The notes below the pieces were generated by a model. It made no database searches. It worked only from the letters and a program-made list of their open reading frames with translations, and was not told the origin of the DNA. Positions 8,047-16,105 of a stretch of DNA of 64,000 nt are shown here, piece after piece (position 1 is the stretch's first letter; the number at the start of each line of letters is the position of its first letter). Source of the DNA: Ornithinibacillus halotolerans (GTDB lineage: Bacteria; Bacillota; Bacilli; Bacillales; Amphibacillaceae); assembly GCF_014637405.1 (NCBI RefSeq), contig NZ_BMEY01000005.1, positions 1-64,000 on the forward strand. Direction: 5' to 3'. The position numbers were made by a program, and so were the translations under genes.

Positions 8047-8135
8047 TGTGGGGGGGCTAGTGATGCTAGCTGAGATTGTATTCTTGAAATACTGACCCTT
8101 TGAACCTGATCTGGTTGGCACCAGCGGAGGGAACA
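8047..8135 (+). promoter_or_regulatory. TPP riboswitch (THI box)
   Basis: The conserved blocks CTGAGA, ACCCTTTGAACCTGATCTGG and ACCAGCGGAGGGAA appear in the correct order and spacing, with a short variable stem between the first two. The aptamer binds thiamine pyrophosphate. The intrinsic terminator about 40 bases downstream indicates control by transcription attenuation: high TPP switches off the transporter operon. The preceding 7836-8046 stretch shows nothing else I can support. Confidence 0.93.
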
Positions 8136-8175
8136 TTTCATTAGAATCATTTTTACATAAATGAGATACATTCCT

Positions 8176-8210
8176 GTGCGCTAAAGAACCAATCTTTAGC
8201 GCACTTTTTA
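8176..8210 (+). terminator. Attenuator terminator of the TPP riboswitch
   Basis: Perfect 11-bp stem GTGCGCTAAAG (8176-8186) / CTTTAGCGCAC (8194-8204) with a 7-base loop and a T5 tail, placed between the THI box and thiY. This is the expression platform of the riboswitch. Confidence 0.92.
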
Positions 8211-8287
8211 TTTTAGCAAGCTTGTGATCCGCCAATCTTTTTCAAGGGACCCTACTCATATAGCGAAAAACTAATGGGGGTATTAAC

Positions 8288-9292
8288 TTGAAGCATTTGA
8301 TTAGTATCATTTTGTTTATAGGTATCATTTTCATAGCAGGCTGTGGTCAAAGCAACGAAAACAAAGGAACTAACAAGGATAATAATGCAGACCTAACTCC
8401 TGTAAAATTTGCACTTGATTGGACACCGAATACGAACCACACTGGAATTTATGTTGCAAAAGAAAAAGGCTATTTTAAAGAACAAGGGCTTGATGTTGAA
8501 ATATTACTACCTGGAGAAGTACGTGTGAATCAACTGCTAGCAGCAGAGAAAGCAGACTTTGGGATTAGTTACCAAGAAGGGCTAACACAGGCGCGCTCGG
8601 AAGGCCTCCCACTCGTCTCCATCGCTGCCGTGCTGCAACATAATACAGCTGGTTATGCCTCGCCTAAAGAAAAAGGGATTACATCGCCTAAAGATTTTGA
8701 AGGTAAAAAGTTTGGTGCCTACGGTTCTGACTTGGAAAAGGCGATGATGACAACATTAATGGCAAATGACAATGCCAATGTGGATGAAGTTGATTTCATC
8801 ACAACTGGGGATGCTGACTTTTTTGTTGCTGTTGAGCGGGATGTGGACTTTTCACTTGTCTATTACGGTTGGACTGGAATTGAAGCAGAACTTAGAGGTG
8901 TCGATTTGAACATGGTGTACCTTGCTGACTTTTCCGACAAGCTTGATTTCTACACACCAATTATTGCGACAAGTGAAGAAATGATTTCTGCCGATCCAGA
9001 ATTGGTAAAAGCTTTTACACATGCAACAGTAAAAGGCTATGAATTTGCAATTGAACATCCAGAGGAAGCCGCTCAAATATTAATAAATGCGGTACCAGAT
9101 CTTGATCCGGACCTTGTAAAACGCAGTCAAGATTGGCTATCCCCTCGGTACCAGGATGATGCAGAACAATTTGGTATTCAAGAACAAGACAGATGGCAGA
9201 AGTTTGCTGACTTCCTATTAGAAAATAAAATTATCGATGAAGCAGTAGATGTTGATCAGGCATTTACGAATGAGTTTTTGCCAGATAAGTAG
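8288..9292 (+). CDS. thiY: Thiamine-precursor ABC transporter, substrate-binding lipoprotein (ThiY/NMT1-like)
   Basis: 334 residues. A lipoprotein signal ends in IAGC with Cys19 as the lipidated residue, so the mature protein is tethered outside the membrane. The NMT1/THI5-like fold is announced by KFALDWTPNTNHTGIYVA (about 37-54) and KGYFKEQGLDVE. It should capture a pyrimidine precursor of thiamine (formylaminopyrimidine or HMP type) for import by ThiX/ThiZ. The start is TTG at 8288, 7 bases after an ATGGGGG site; the signal peptide begins directly there. It is the first gene after the TPP riboswitch. The exact ligand is inferred from the family. Confidence 0.88.
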   Translation: MKHLISIILFIGIIFIAGCGQSNENKGTNKDNNADLTPVKFALDWTPNTNHTGIYVAKEKGYFKEQGLDVEILLPGEVRVNQLLAAEKADFGISYQEGLTQARSEGLPLVSIAAVLQHNTAGYASPKEKGITSPKDFEGKKFGAYGSDLEKAMMTTLMANDNANVDEVDFITTGDADFFVAVERDVDFSLVYYGWTGIEAELRGVDLNMVYLADFSDKLDFYTPIIATSEEMISADPELVKAFTHATVKGYEFAIEHPEEAAQILINAVPDLDPDLVKRSQDWLSPRYQDDAEQFGIQEQDRWQKFADFLLENKIIDEAVDVDQAFTNEFLPDK

Positions 9293-9325
9293 GTTTATAG
9301 ATGATAGAAAAGTAGGAGTGATTGT

Positions 9326-9613
9326 ATGGCAAATGCCTTGTTAAGTATTCAAATAATTCCCAAGGTCGATGATCAAGATTTATATTCATTTGTGGACGAA
9401 GCAATTGCTGTCATAGAGTCTACCAATGTGAAATACAGCGTACATCCACTGGAAACAACTTTGGAGGGAGAATTGTCGGAACTACTACAAATTGTACAGA
9501 AAATGAATGAAAAAATGGCAGAGTTAGGTGTACCAAGTGTAATCTCCCAAGTGAAAATTGCTTATCGACCAAATGGGATCACAATGGATGAGTTAGTGGA
9601 GAAATACCAATGA
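9326..9613 (+). CDS. Thiamine-binding protein, MTH1187/YkoF-like single domain
   Basis: 95 residues, one copy of the small alpha/beta domain found twice in YkoF. It opens ANALLSIQIIPKV and contains YSVHPLETTLEGELSELLQ and GVPSVISQVKI, typical of the family. Members bind thiamine or related pyrimidines in the cytoplasm. It overlaps the start of thiX by 4 bases (ATGA), so it belongs to the uptake operon. Its precise role (ligand buffer or handover) is inferred. Confidence 0.8.
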   Translation: MANALLSIQIIPKVDDQDLYSFVDEAIAVIESTNVKYSVHPLETTLEGELSELLQIVQKMNEKMAELGVPSVISQVKIAYRPNGITMDELVEKYQ

Positions 9614-10377
9614 AAACAAGTTTACTGAAAAAAGTATGGAGACCATCCCTTGCCATATTATTATTTATCGGGCTATGGGAAGTAGCGACACGTTTATTTT
9701 CCATTGAGGAATGGTTACTCCCATCCCCTTCTGATATTGTGATGGAGGCTAGGAATGTCATTCCAACCTTTTTACCCCATCTAGGGTCAACAGTAACGTT
9801 ATCTGTTTCTGGTTTTCTAATTGGGACAACAGTTGGTTTAGGAGTGGCAACGATATTACATCTCATGCCAAGAGTTCGAGAAACCTTTTTTCCCTTTATC
9901 ATTATATCTCAGAATATGCCGATCATTGTTCTAGCTCCGTTACTTGTCATTTGGTTCGGATTCAATGCGTTACCTAAGTTGATTATCATTACCTTAGCAT
10001 GTTTCTTTCCGATTGCCGTATCTGCCTTAGGGGGATTTACCCAAACGAATCGGGAGTTAGTCCACTATATGAAAATGATGGGTGCTAATAAATCTCAGTT
10101 ATTCTGGAAATTGGAATTGCCACATGCTGTTCCTTCGATATTTTCAGGATTAAAAATAGCAGGAACTTACAGCGTCATGGCTGCAGTCGTATCCGAATGG
10201 TTAGGTGCACAGAAAGGGATTGGGGTCTTTATGACGCTTGCTGCCTCTTCTTATCGTACATCACGAGTATTTGTTGCCATTATTGTTGCAATGGTCATAA
10301 GTTTAGCCTTTTATGGACTGATTCTATTGTTGGAGAAGTTCTTCATTCGCTGGCAGCAGAAGGGGGAAAATGTGTAG
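9610..10377 (+). CDS. thiX: Thiamine-precursor ABC transporter permease (ThiX-like)
   Basis: 255 residues with about six membrane segments and the binding-protein-dependent transport inner-membrane domain. The coupling loop MKMMGANKSQLFWKLELPHA (EAA-type) contacts the ATPase, followed by SEWLGAQKGIGVFM. It forms the membrane channel for ThiY-bound substrate. Start overlaps the preceding gene by 4 bases and the stop is immediately followed by thiZ. Confidence 0.88.
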   Translation: MKTSLLKKVWRPSLAILLFIGLWEVATRLFSIEEWLLPSPSDIVMEARNVIPTFLPHLGSTVTLSVSGFLIGTTVGLGVATILHLMPRVRETFFPFIIISQNMPIIVLAPLLVIWFGFNALPKLIIITLACFFPIAVSALGGFTQTNRELVHYMKMMGANKSQLFWKLELPHAVPSIFSGLKIAGTYSVMAAVVSEWLGAQKGIGVFMTLAASSYRTSRVFVAIIVAMVISLAFYGLILLLEKFFIRWQQKGENV

Positions 10378-11103
10378 ATGTTGGAATTACGTCATGTGAG
10401 TAAGTCATTTGGACAAAAACAGGTACTCCAGGAAATATCACTTCATGTGGCCAGTGGTGAGTTTGTTTCCTTAATCGGTCCCTCTGGAAGTGGAAAAAGC
10501 ACCCTGTTTAATCTGATCGGAGGCCTTTTAGGACCAGATGCTGGGGAAATATACTTAAACGGAGAAGAAATTACAAATAAACATGGCTTCATTAGTTATA
10601 TGCCACAGCAGGCTTCCCTTTTCCCTTGGAGAACGATTATAGAAAATGTGTTATTAGGACAGGAATTACAAGGAAAGAAGGATTACGAACTGGCTGAAGC
10701 CATGTTAGAAAGAGCAGGGCTGGGGGATGTTATTCATGCGTATCCCCATGAGTTATCTGGTGGAATGAAACAACGGGTCGCTTTCATCCGTGCCTTGTTA
10801 AGTCCACAATCCCTCATGTTGCTCGATGAACCATTCTCTGCTCTTGATGAGTTTACTCGAACAGACATGCAAAAGTGGCTCTTGTCCATATGGGAAGATT
10901 ACGAACAATCAATACTATTTATTACACATAGCATTGATGAGGCATTATTTTTATCCGACAAAATTATTATCTTATCCGTAAATCCTGCAGAAATTAAAGA
11001 CGTAATCGAAGTACCATTTATAAGACCAAGGGATGGCGATTTATTGCTATCCGAAGAATTTCTTCAATGGAAAAAGAAAATTATTGATGTGATTCAATTT
11101 TAA
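10378..11103 (+). CDS. thiZ: Thiamine-precursor ABC transporter ATPase (ThiZ-like)
   Basis: 241 residues. Walker A GPSGSGKS (34-41), Q-loop YMPQQASLFPWRT, signature LSGGMKQR and Walker B LMLLDEPFSALD are all intact, with the switch histidine in FITHSIDEA. The FPWRT segment is typical of the taurine/nitrate/pyrimidine import ATPases. It powers import with ThiX and ThiY. The ATG follows the thiX stop with no gap. Confidence 0.9.
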   Translation: MLELRHVSKSFGQKQVLQEISLHVASGEFVSLIGPSGSGKSTLFNLIGGLLGPDAGEIYLNGEEITNKHGFISYMPQQASLFPWRTIIENVLLGQELQGKKDYELAEAMLERAGLGDVIHAYPHELSGGMKQRVAFIRALLSPQSLMLLDEPFSALDEFTRTDMQKWLLSIWEDYEQSILFITHSIDEALFLSDKIIILSVNPAEIKDVIEVPFIRPRDGDLLLSEEFLQWKKKIIDVIQF

Positions 11104-11165
11104 AAAAGACTGAAAGAGACCTAGGATGGATATCTATGAAACGATTAAAATGAGGAGGAACTTTT

Positions 11166-11756
11166 ATGCAAGAACAATCTTGTGGAAGAAATGATATCGT
11201 AAGTGCAAGTTTTTCCATTCATCCGATGAGTGATGATTTTATTGACATCATTCTCGGTGCGTTGGAAGAGGTAGATACATCAAACGTTTGGTCGAAAACT
11301 GATGATGTTTCAACTAGTGTACGTGGGACATCTGCTCATGTTTTCGATGTAACAAAAGCGCTATTTATGCATGCGGCAAAGACTGGGAAACATGTTGCAT
11401 TTCAAGCAACTTATTCCTGTGGATGTCCTGGAGGGTCTTGCGAGGATGCTAACCTTGAAGTTGGTGATATCCCAGTAAATAATGAAAAGATAAAAGACAC
11501 GAAACAATATGTTGCAGCGAAGTTCTCTCTCTACCCTTTAGGTGGTGGGAATTACATGGATCTTATTTATCAACAAATCGAAGCGATGAAGGCGTTTGTT
11601 ACCGTTTCTTCCGCCCCCTTAGCAACACGATTAGAAGGTGAAGCAATCCAAGTATTCAATGGCTTAGAAAAAGTATTTAATGCGACGGTGGAAGGTGGAT
11701 CCAGTCATAACGTCATGACCGTCTCCATTTCAGCAAATAGTCCATCACATAACTAA
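11166..11756 (+). CDS. ykoF: YkoF family thiamine/hydroxymethylpyrimidine-binding protein
   Basis: 196 residues made of two tandem ACT-like domains: SASFSIHPMSDDFIDIIL in the first repeat and AAKFSLYPLGGGNYMDLI in the second. B. subtilis YkoF binds thiamine and is encoded with an HMP transporter. A GAGGAGG site precedes the ATG. A cluster CSCGCPGGSCED-like (YSCGCPGGSCED) between the domains may bind metal, which is inference. It closes the TPP-controlled operon. Confidence 0.88.
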   Translation: MQEQSCGRNDIVSASFSIHPMSDDFIDIILGALEEVDTSNVWSKTDDVSTSVRGTSAHVFDVTKALFMHAAKTGKHVAFQATYSCGCPGGSCEDANLEVGDIPVNNEKIKDTKQYVAAKFSLYPLGGGNYMDLIYQQIEAMKAFVTVSSAPLATRLEGEAIQVFNGLEKVFNATVEGGSSHNVMTVSISANSPSHN

Positions 11757-11760
11757 AAAT

Positions 11761-11799
11761 AAGGTCAGTCCCCTACTAAGATATAGAGGCTGACCTTTT
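11761..11799 (+). terminator. Terminator of the thiamine-precursor uptake operon
   Basis: Arms AAGGTCAG (11761-11768) and CTGACCTT (11790-11797) form the stem, ending in a short T run, 4 bases after the ykoF stop codon. Confidence 0.65.
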
Positions 11800-11807
11800 G
11801 GGGACTT

Positions 11808-11858
11808 GGGGACAGGAGCTCCGGACCAGGTCATATCTGGGCCAATTCTCCTGTCCCC
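11808..11858. repeat. Interspersed-type inverted repeat (GGGGACAGGAG)
   Basis: GGGGACAGGAG (11808-11818) and CTCCTGTCCCC (11848-11858) are perfect complements around a 29-base loop. The GC-rich composition stands out from the flanks. Similar GGGGACAG palindromes are dispersed in Bacillaceae genomes. No coding potential. Confidence 0.55.
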
Positions 11859-11899
11859 ATGGTATTCCTTAAATTATCCACTCCTTATTTATTATTACA

Positions 11900-11937
11900 T
11901 TGACTCTTTGTTTTACGCTATTTGTGATACGGTTCAG
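11900..11937 (-). repeat. rlmH-end-like attachment site A
   Basis: On the minus strand the core GAACCGTATCACAAATAG (11918-11935) equals the last codons of rlmH (E-P-Y-H-K-stop), the site used by SCC-type cassettes. It is followed by CGTAAAACAAAGAGTC, similar to the DNA after sites B and C. No rlmH gene precedes it, so I read it as a cassette junction. Confidence 0.6.
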
Positions 11938-11977
11938 CATTTCGCTAATGTAAATCAGATAGTACCACCTTAATTGA

Positions 11978-12700
11978 TTATATAAACCCTAAACTCTCAA
12001 TCAGCAAGTAAATTCCAGTAAAAAGTAAGATTATATATGTAAATATTCGAAAAACCCTTTGATTAATCCTTTTAAATAATAGTTGTCCCACATACAATCC
12101 TACAAATACCAAAGGTAAAGCCCATAAACTCGATACCCATATTGTCTTATTTGTCCCAGCAAAAGTCACTTGGATGATTAAACTAACAAAGTATATAAAT
12201 AAATAAAAGGCTAATGTAGTACCTCTTAATTTTTCTTTTTGAGTATCAGTTCCTGAAAAATATAATAGTAATGGTGGCCCGGGCATACCTATACTTGTTG
12301 TGAATGAACCTGATAGTCCACCTACAAGTAAATCTCGCTTCTTATTTTGGTTGATTCGAATTTTCAGAATAAGCATTATCGTTAACACCAAGATAATAAG
12401 GCTCACTCCCATTTTTAATCTATTTATATCAATCAACAAGAAGAGCATTATACCAATAGGTAGACCCGTAACACTCCCTACTACAAATCTTTTAAGAATA
12501 GCAAAATCAATATCTCTTCTAATTTTCATTATTAATGCACTAGATATAACTAAAGACAATATTAAATTTATTTGAATTGCCTCAATCGGTTCAAATATCA
12601 AAAGAAGAAATGGAGTAGCCAAAATTGAAAATCCGAATCCTGTACTCGTTTGAAGTACAGAAGCGATCAAAACGATTATAAAAAATGATATTATCTCCAT
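11978..12700 (-). CDS. TauE/SafE (TSUP) family permease
   Basis: 240 residues with seven to eight hydrophobic segments. The family pattern is clear: an N-terminal half with SVLQTSTGFGFSILATPFLL and a C-terminal repeat with GGLSGSFTTSIGMPGPPLLL. TSUP permeases export or import small sulfur anions such as sulfite or sulfoacetate; the substrate here cannot be told. It is the only gene between att-like sites A and B, so it may be cargo of a small cassette. No obvious transcription partner. Confidence 0.85.
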   Translation of the reverse strand: MEIISFFIIVLIASVLQTSTGFGFSILATPFLLLIFEPIEAIQINLILSLVISSALIMKIRRDIDFAILKRFVVGSVTGLPIGIMLFLLIDINRLKMGVSLIILVLTIMLILKIRINQNKKRDLLVGGLSGSFTTSIGMPGPPLLLYFSGTDTQKEKLRGTTLAFYLFIYFVSLIIQVTFAGTNKTIWVSSLWALPLVFVGLYVGQLLFKRINQRVFRIFTYIILLFTGIYLLIESLGFI

Positions 12701-12807
12701 AAAATACCTACTTTGTCTAAATCATAAAGTAAAGATACCATTGATAAACAGTATCTCTTCACCTACAATTTTAATATTTCACCAATTGTAAAACTATCCA
12801 AAACTAA

Positions 12808-12847
12808 TTCCACTCTTTGCTTTACCATAATTTATGGTACGGTTCAC
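12808..12847 (-). repeat. rlmH-end-like attachment site B
   Basis: The minus-strand core reads GAACCGTACCATAAATTATG (E-P-Y-H-K codons, with the stop changed), followed by GTAAAGCAAAGAGTGGAA, which matches site C at nearly every base. It is 0.91 kb from A and 2.03 kb from C, in the same orientation. Confidence 0.55.
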
Positions 12848-12950
12848 TATTTTTAGTGGTAAGATTAATATTACCACCACTTAGCAATCATCACTTCCGT
12901 AAAAACTTCCAAGTAAGTGAGGCGTCAATAAAACAACTGTATCCACAAAG

Positions 12951-13946
12951 TTATTTCTTCAGATTATTGTTCTCAATAAATTTATCAAAATCATCGTTTG
13001 AACTCTGCTCTATACGGTGTTGGTTAAATTTCTCATATTCTTGAGTCGCAATCTTATCTGCAACGACTTTTGATACCTTCCCTGCATTTTCGAGAATATC
13101 ACGCTCATTAAATTGCAGAAATGCATTTAATTTATCAATCCAATCCTTCATATACATTGGGCGTTGACGATCTGCTTGGTCCTCAGCATAGTCTAAATAC
13201 ATCGTAACAATTCGATTAAGCGACTTTAATTCCTTTTCAGATAAGTAATTTTTAGCAATAGTAACATCTCGTTTGCGTACTTTATCACCTTTCCATGAAG
13301 TAAGTCCCATGTTTTTTTTCTCCGCATCTGCTCTATCTGATATGAGTTCAGCGGCCGTCTTACCATGGATTGCAAAATGTAACTTGTTTTGAACCGTTGC
13401 AAAGAATTCCTGTGTTACTTCTGCTTTAGGATCATAATCTACAGATGTAGCATAAATATCAGTAATCTTTTGATAGAACCTTTTCTCTGAAGCACGAATA
13501 TCACGAATTCTTTCCAGTAACTCATCAAAATAATCCTGTCCAAAATTACGCATTTCTTTCAAACGATCGTCATCCATTGTAAAACCTTTAACAAGGTATT
13601 CATTTAACCGTTCTGTTGCCCACTTACGAAATTGTGTCCCTCTGTGAGAACGAACACGGTAGCCAATAGCAAGAATCATTTCGAGATTATAAAATGATAC
13701 TTCACGTTCAACCTTTCTCTTACCTTCAGTTTGAACTATTCGGTTTTTCCGAATAGTTGATGATTCTTGAAGTTCACCCTCAGCATATATATTCTTTATA
13801 TGCTCATTAATCGTATTTACTCCTTTTTGGTATAGTTCAGCAATGGCCTTTTGTGTCATCCAAACTGTTTCATTTTCCAATCTAACGTCTATTTTTGTAT
13901 TTCCGTCCTCTGTTTGATAAATTAAGATATCTGTTCCATTATTCAC
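12951..13946 (-). CDS. RhuM family protein
   Basis: 331 residues from a GTG at 13946, which sits 8 bases after GGAGG; the longer TTG start overlaps that site and is unlikely. The N-terminus VWMTQKAIAELYQKGVNTIN is a helix-turn-helix-like region, followed by FYNLEMILAIGYRVRSHRGTQFRKWA and YLVKGFTMDDDRLK, the RhuM signature. RhuM proteins (first seen in a Salmonella pathogenicity island) are found in mobile elements and are suspected toxins or defence proteins; the activity is not established. It lies 39 bases downstream of a paralogous gene and between att-like sites B and C. Confidence 0.85.
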   Translation of the reverse strand: MNNGTDILIYQTEDGNTKIDVRLENETVWMTQKAIAELYQKGVNTINEHIKNIYAEGELQESSTIRKNRIVQTEGKRKVEREVSFYNLEMILAIGYRVRSHRGTQFRKWATERLNEYLVKGFTMDDDRLKEMRNFGQDYFDELLERIRDIRASEKRFYQKITDIYATSVDYDPKAEVTQEFFATVQNKLHFAIHGKTAAELISDRADAEKKNMGLTSWKGDKVRKRDVTIAKNYLSEKELKSLNRIVTMYLDYAEDQADRQRPMYMKDWIDKLNAFLQFNERDILENAGKVSKVVADKIATQEYEKFNQHRIEQSSNDDFDKFIENNNLKK

Positions 13947-13985
13947 TTCCAACACCTCCAAGAATTTGATATTAATTTTGACATC

Positions 13986-14642
13986 TTAATGTTCATTTTT
14001 TAAAAGTAACTTAATAACCTGATTTAGTCCTTGTAATTCCTTCCCCTCATTAACTCTAATAAATTGAACTCCTAACTTTTCCTCAATGTATTCTTGGCGT
14101 ATTTTATCGTCCTTTATTTGTTCTTTGTGATGTTTTTCATCATATTCAATCACTAATTCTAATTGTGGTATATAGAAATCAACGATGTAATTGTCCACTT
14201 TATATTGATCATAAATATCAACAATTCCTTCTAAAGAGTTTTTTAACATTTCTCCAAATCTGCGTTCTTTAATTGGTACAAATACTAAGAACTCTTTTTT
14301 TACACCATTTGTTTGCGCGAAATTAATAAGATTATTAAACTCCTCAAAATATTGGCCTCTTATAGCGATATTAAAAACAGTATCTAGATTATAATGTAAA
14401 ACTTTCCTTTTTACTTTTCTAGTTCCTTCTTTATTTTGTACTATATAATACTTAGTATCTTGAAGTAAATCTAATATTCTACTAATATTTTTCAAATGAA
14501 TTGTTATATTTTGCGGAGTGGTTTGGTAAAGTGCTGCAATTGCCTTCTGTGTCATCCAAACTGTTTCATCTGCTATTTTAACTTCTACTGATGTATCCCT
14601 GCCCTCTGGTTGATAGATCAAAGTTTTTATGTTATTTAACAT
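13986..14642 (-). CDS. RhuM N-terminal domain fused to a PD-(D/E)XK-like nuclease
   Basis: 218 residues. Residues 1-105 are paralogous to the downstream RhuM (VWMTQKAIAALYQTTPQNIT, then the GTRKVKRKVLHYNLDTV stretch). From about residue 140 the RhuM part is replaced by a DUF559/Vsr-like nuclease: VDNYIVDFYIPQLELVIEYD, EKHH, then GVQFIRVNEGKE. D/E residues and the trailing E fit a PD-(D/E)XK core, but the lysine is not placed with certainty. A GGAAGG site precedes the ATG. I infer that the RhuM-like part recognises a target shared with the partner protein and the nuclease acts on DNA. Confidence 0.65.
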   Translation of the reverse strand: MLNNIKTLIYQPEGRDTSVEVKIADETVWMTQKAIAALYQTTPQNITIHLKNISRILDLLQDTKYYIVQNKEGTRKVKRKVLHYNLDTVFNIAIRGQYFEEFNNLINFAQTNGVKKEFLVFVPIKERRFGEMLKNSLEGIVDIYDQYKVDNYIVDFYIPQLELVIEYDEKHHKEQIKDDKIRQEYIEEKLGVQFIRVNEGKELQGLNQVIKLLLKNEH

Positions 14643-14761
14643 TGCTCTACCTTCCTTTTCTACGTTCTTCTATGTACTATTATACCATTAACCATCGAAT
14701 AGTTTAACAAAAACAGAACATTTATTCCCCTGTTATAACTTATTCTAAGACAAATATAAAA

Positions 14762-14793
14762 CCCCTTCAGACTTGATATAAAATCCTTAGGGG
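14762..14793 (-). terminator. Weak terminator-like hairpin upstream of the RhuM-nuclease gene
   Basis: CCCCT (14762-14766) and AGGGG (14789-14793) form a short stem, with T-rich sequence beyond it on the minus strand. It resembles the element at 4953-4995. It would stop leftward transcription entering the RhuM cassette from the defence island. Confidence 0.4.
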
Positions 14794-14840
14794 CTGTTAA
14801 TTTATTTAATTTGTTCTAATACGGTTTTGCTTAATTCAAC

Positions 14841-14880
14841 TTCCACTCTCTGCTTTACCACTATTTGTGATACGGTTCAC
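14841..14880 (-). repeat. rlmH-end-like attachment site C
   Basis: The minus-strand core GGTGAACCGTATCACAAATAG region (14861-14880) translates as G-E-P-Y-H-K-stop, exactly the RlmH C-terminus. It continues TGGTAAAGCAGAGAGTGGAA like site B. It forms the left boundary of the BREX island. Confidence 0.65.
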
Positions 14881-14924
14881 CGTACCGGTTTGTAGGGTAA
14901 AAAAGAATTGACAATAAATGCGTA

Positions 14925-14961
14925 AATAAGGGTAGCGGTCATAAAGACCGCTACCCTTATT
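14925..14961 (-). terminator. Perfect 16-bp hairpin at the island edge
   Basis: Arm AATAAGGGTAGCGGTC (14925-14940) and its exact complement (14946-14961) enclose a 5-base loop. It lies about 100 bases after the last gene of the three-gene cluster and just inside att-like site C. Most simply a strong terminator, though the T tail is modest on either strand. Confidence 0.6.
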
Positions 14962-15063
14962 CACTGTTTCAAGATTAATTAAAGCTCAGTTGGTTAGTAT
15001 CATCAACTTTTATTAATTATTTATTTTCAAGCTTATTATATTTAGTAGTAAGAGTTAATAACA

Positions 15064-16095
15064 TCATTCATCATCTTCTTCTAGAATGTCAAATAGAGTT
15101 AGGTGCTCTTCTTCATCGTTAATTTCTTCATCTTCTATATTTGCCTCATTTTGCAATCGTTCCAATTCTGCTTCAACCTGATCTTTAATTTCATTTCCAA
15201 GCCTTTGTAAAAATTCTATCTTTAGTTGTGGAGACCAAACACCTCTGTTTACGTTATCTCTATAAGATTCCACAAGTATTGGTAATAATACAATATATGT
15301 ATAGATAGCAATATTGTTTTTAAGTCTCTTAGAATCCAGAGCTAACCATCTACCCTGATATTCTTCTTCCCATATTCGACAAGTACCAGTTAAACTGATT
15401 TCCACTAAAAATACTTCGCCATTATACTGTAGCTGAGGTCTAACTGCTTTTAAATTTTCATTATTAAACAAAAAAGCTAGAGTACCTAATATTGTAGATA
15501 TTCGATTTCCCCTGCCACGCATTGCATTTACATTGTCTCTTGTTTTTCCTGTATAACTTTTTAATGCAGTAACATATAGGGGGTTGTTAGGTGATAACGG
15601 TGATTCTCTTAGATCAATGAATTTCCTAAAAATCCAATACAATAAATCCTCCGAAACATTTATTTCGGCGGGTTCAACAGCACCCCATGTCTCTTCAGGC
15701 ATACAAGTGTTTAATATAGTTTTAGCCAGGCTGGTACCCTTAAATACTATACTTTTAACGGAATTATTATGCTCAAATAATAGTATTTGAGAATTATAAG
15801 TGTTTACTCGTTCGTCCCTTGGTTTCATATTTCCTTCAGCATTAAACCAGAACTCAGGTCTTCTTGATCGCTCGGTGTAAAATTCAAATGTCACATAACG
15901 AATATTATTGTTTCCTATTTCAATAGTTTCTGGTACATTCAAATCAAACCCATCAATAGAATTAAAATGCGCCACAAGTGGTTCATCATCCCATTCTACA
16001 TTAGTAACTATTGGAGCCATATCCCTTATAAGTACTATAGCATCATCTAGATTGTCTATATCGTTTAATTGCCACATTGAAAAACTTTGCAACAT
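15064..16095 (-). CDS. Uncharacterised protein with acidic C-terminal tail
   Basis: 343 residues, not recognised. It appears soluble. A mixed alpha/beta N-terminal half includes IRYVTFEFYTERSRRPEFWF; the middle carries YTGKTRDNVNAMRGRGNRIS, a basic, glycine-rich loop that could bind nucleic acid or phosphate. The last 45 residues are a charged helix (DQVEAELERLQNEANIEDEE) ending in LTLFDILEEDDE, a possible partner-docking tail. GGAGGG lies 4 bases before the ATG. It is the third gene of a tight operon with the membrane protein (10-base gap) and the gene ending at 16832. Its place in a defence island suggests an anti-phage role; that is inference. Confidence 0.75.
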   Translation of the reverse strand: MLQSFSMWQLNDIDNLDDAIVLIRDMAPIVTNVEWDDEPLVAHFNSIDGFDLNVPETIEIGNNNIRYVTFEFYTERSRRPEFWFNAEGNMKPRDERVNTYNSQILLFEHNNSVKSIVFKGTSLAKTILNTCMPEETWGAVEPAEINVSEDLLYWIFRKFIDLRESPLSPNNPLYVTALKSYTGKTRDNVNAMRGRGNRISTILGTLAFLFNNENLKAVRPQLQYNGEVFLVEISLTGTCRIWEEEYQGRWLALDSKRLKNNIAIYTYIVLLPILVESYRDNVNRGVWSPQLKIEFLQRLGNEIKDQVEAELERLQNEANIEDEEINDEEEHLTLFDILEEDDE

Positions 16096-16105
16096 TTAAC
16101 CCTCC

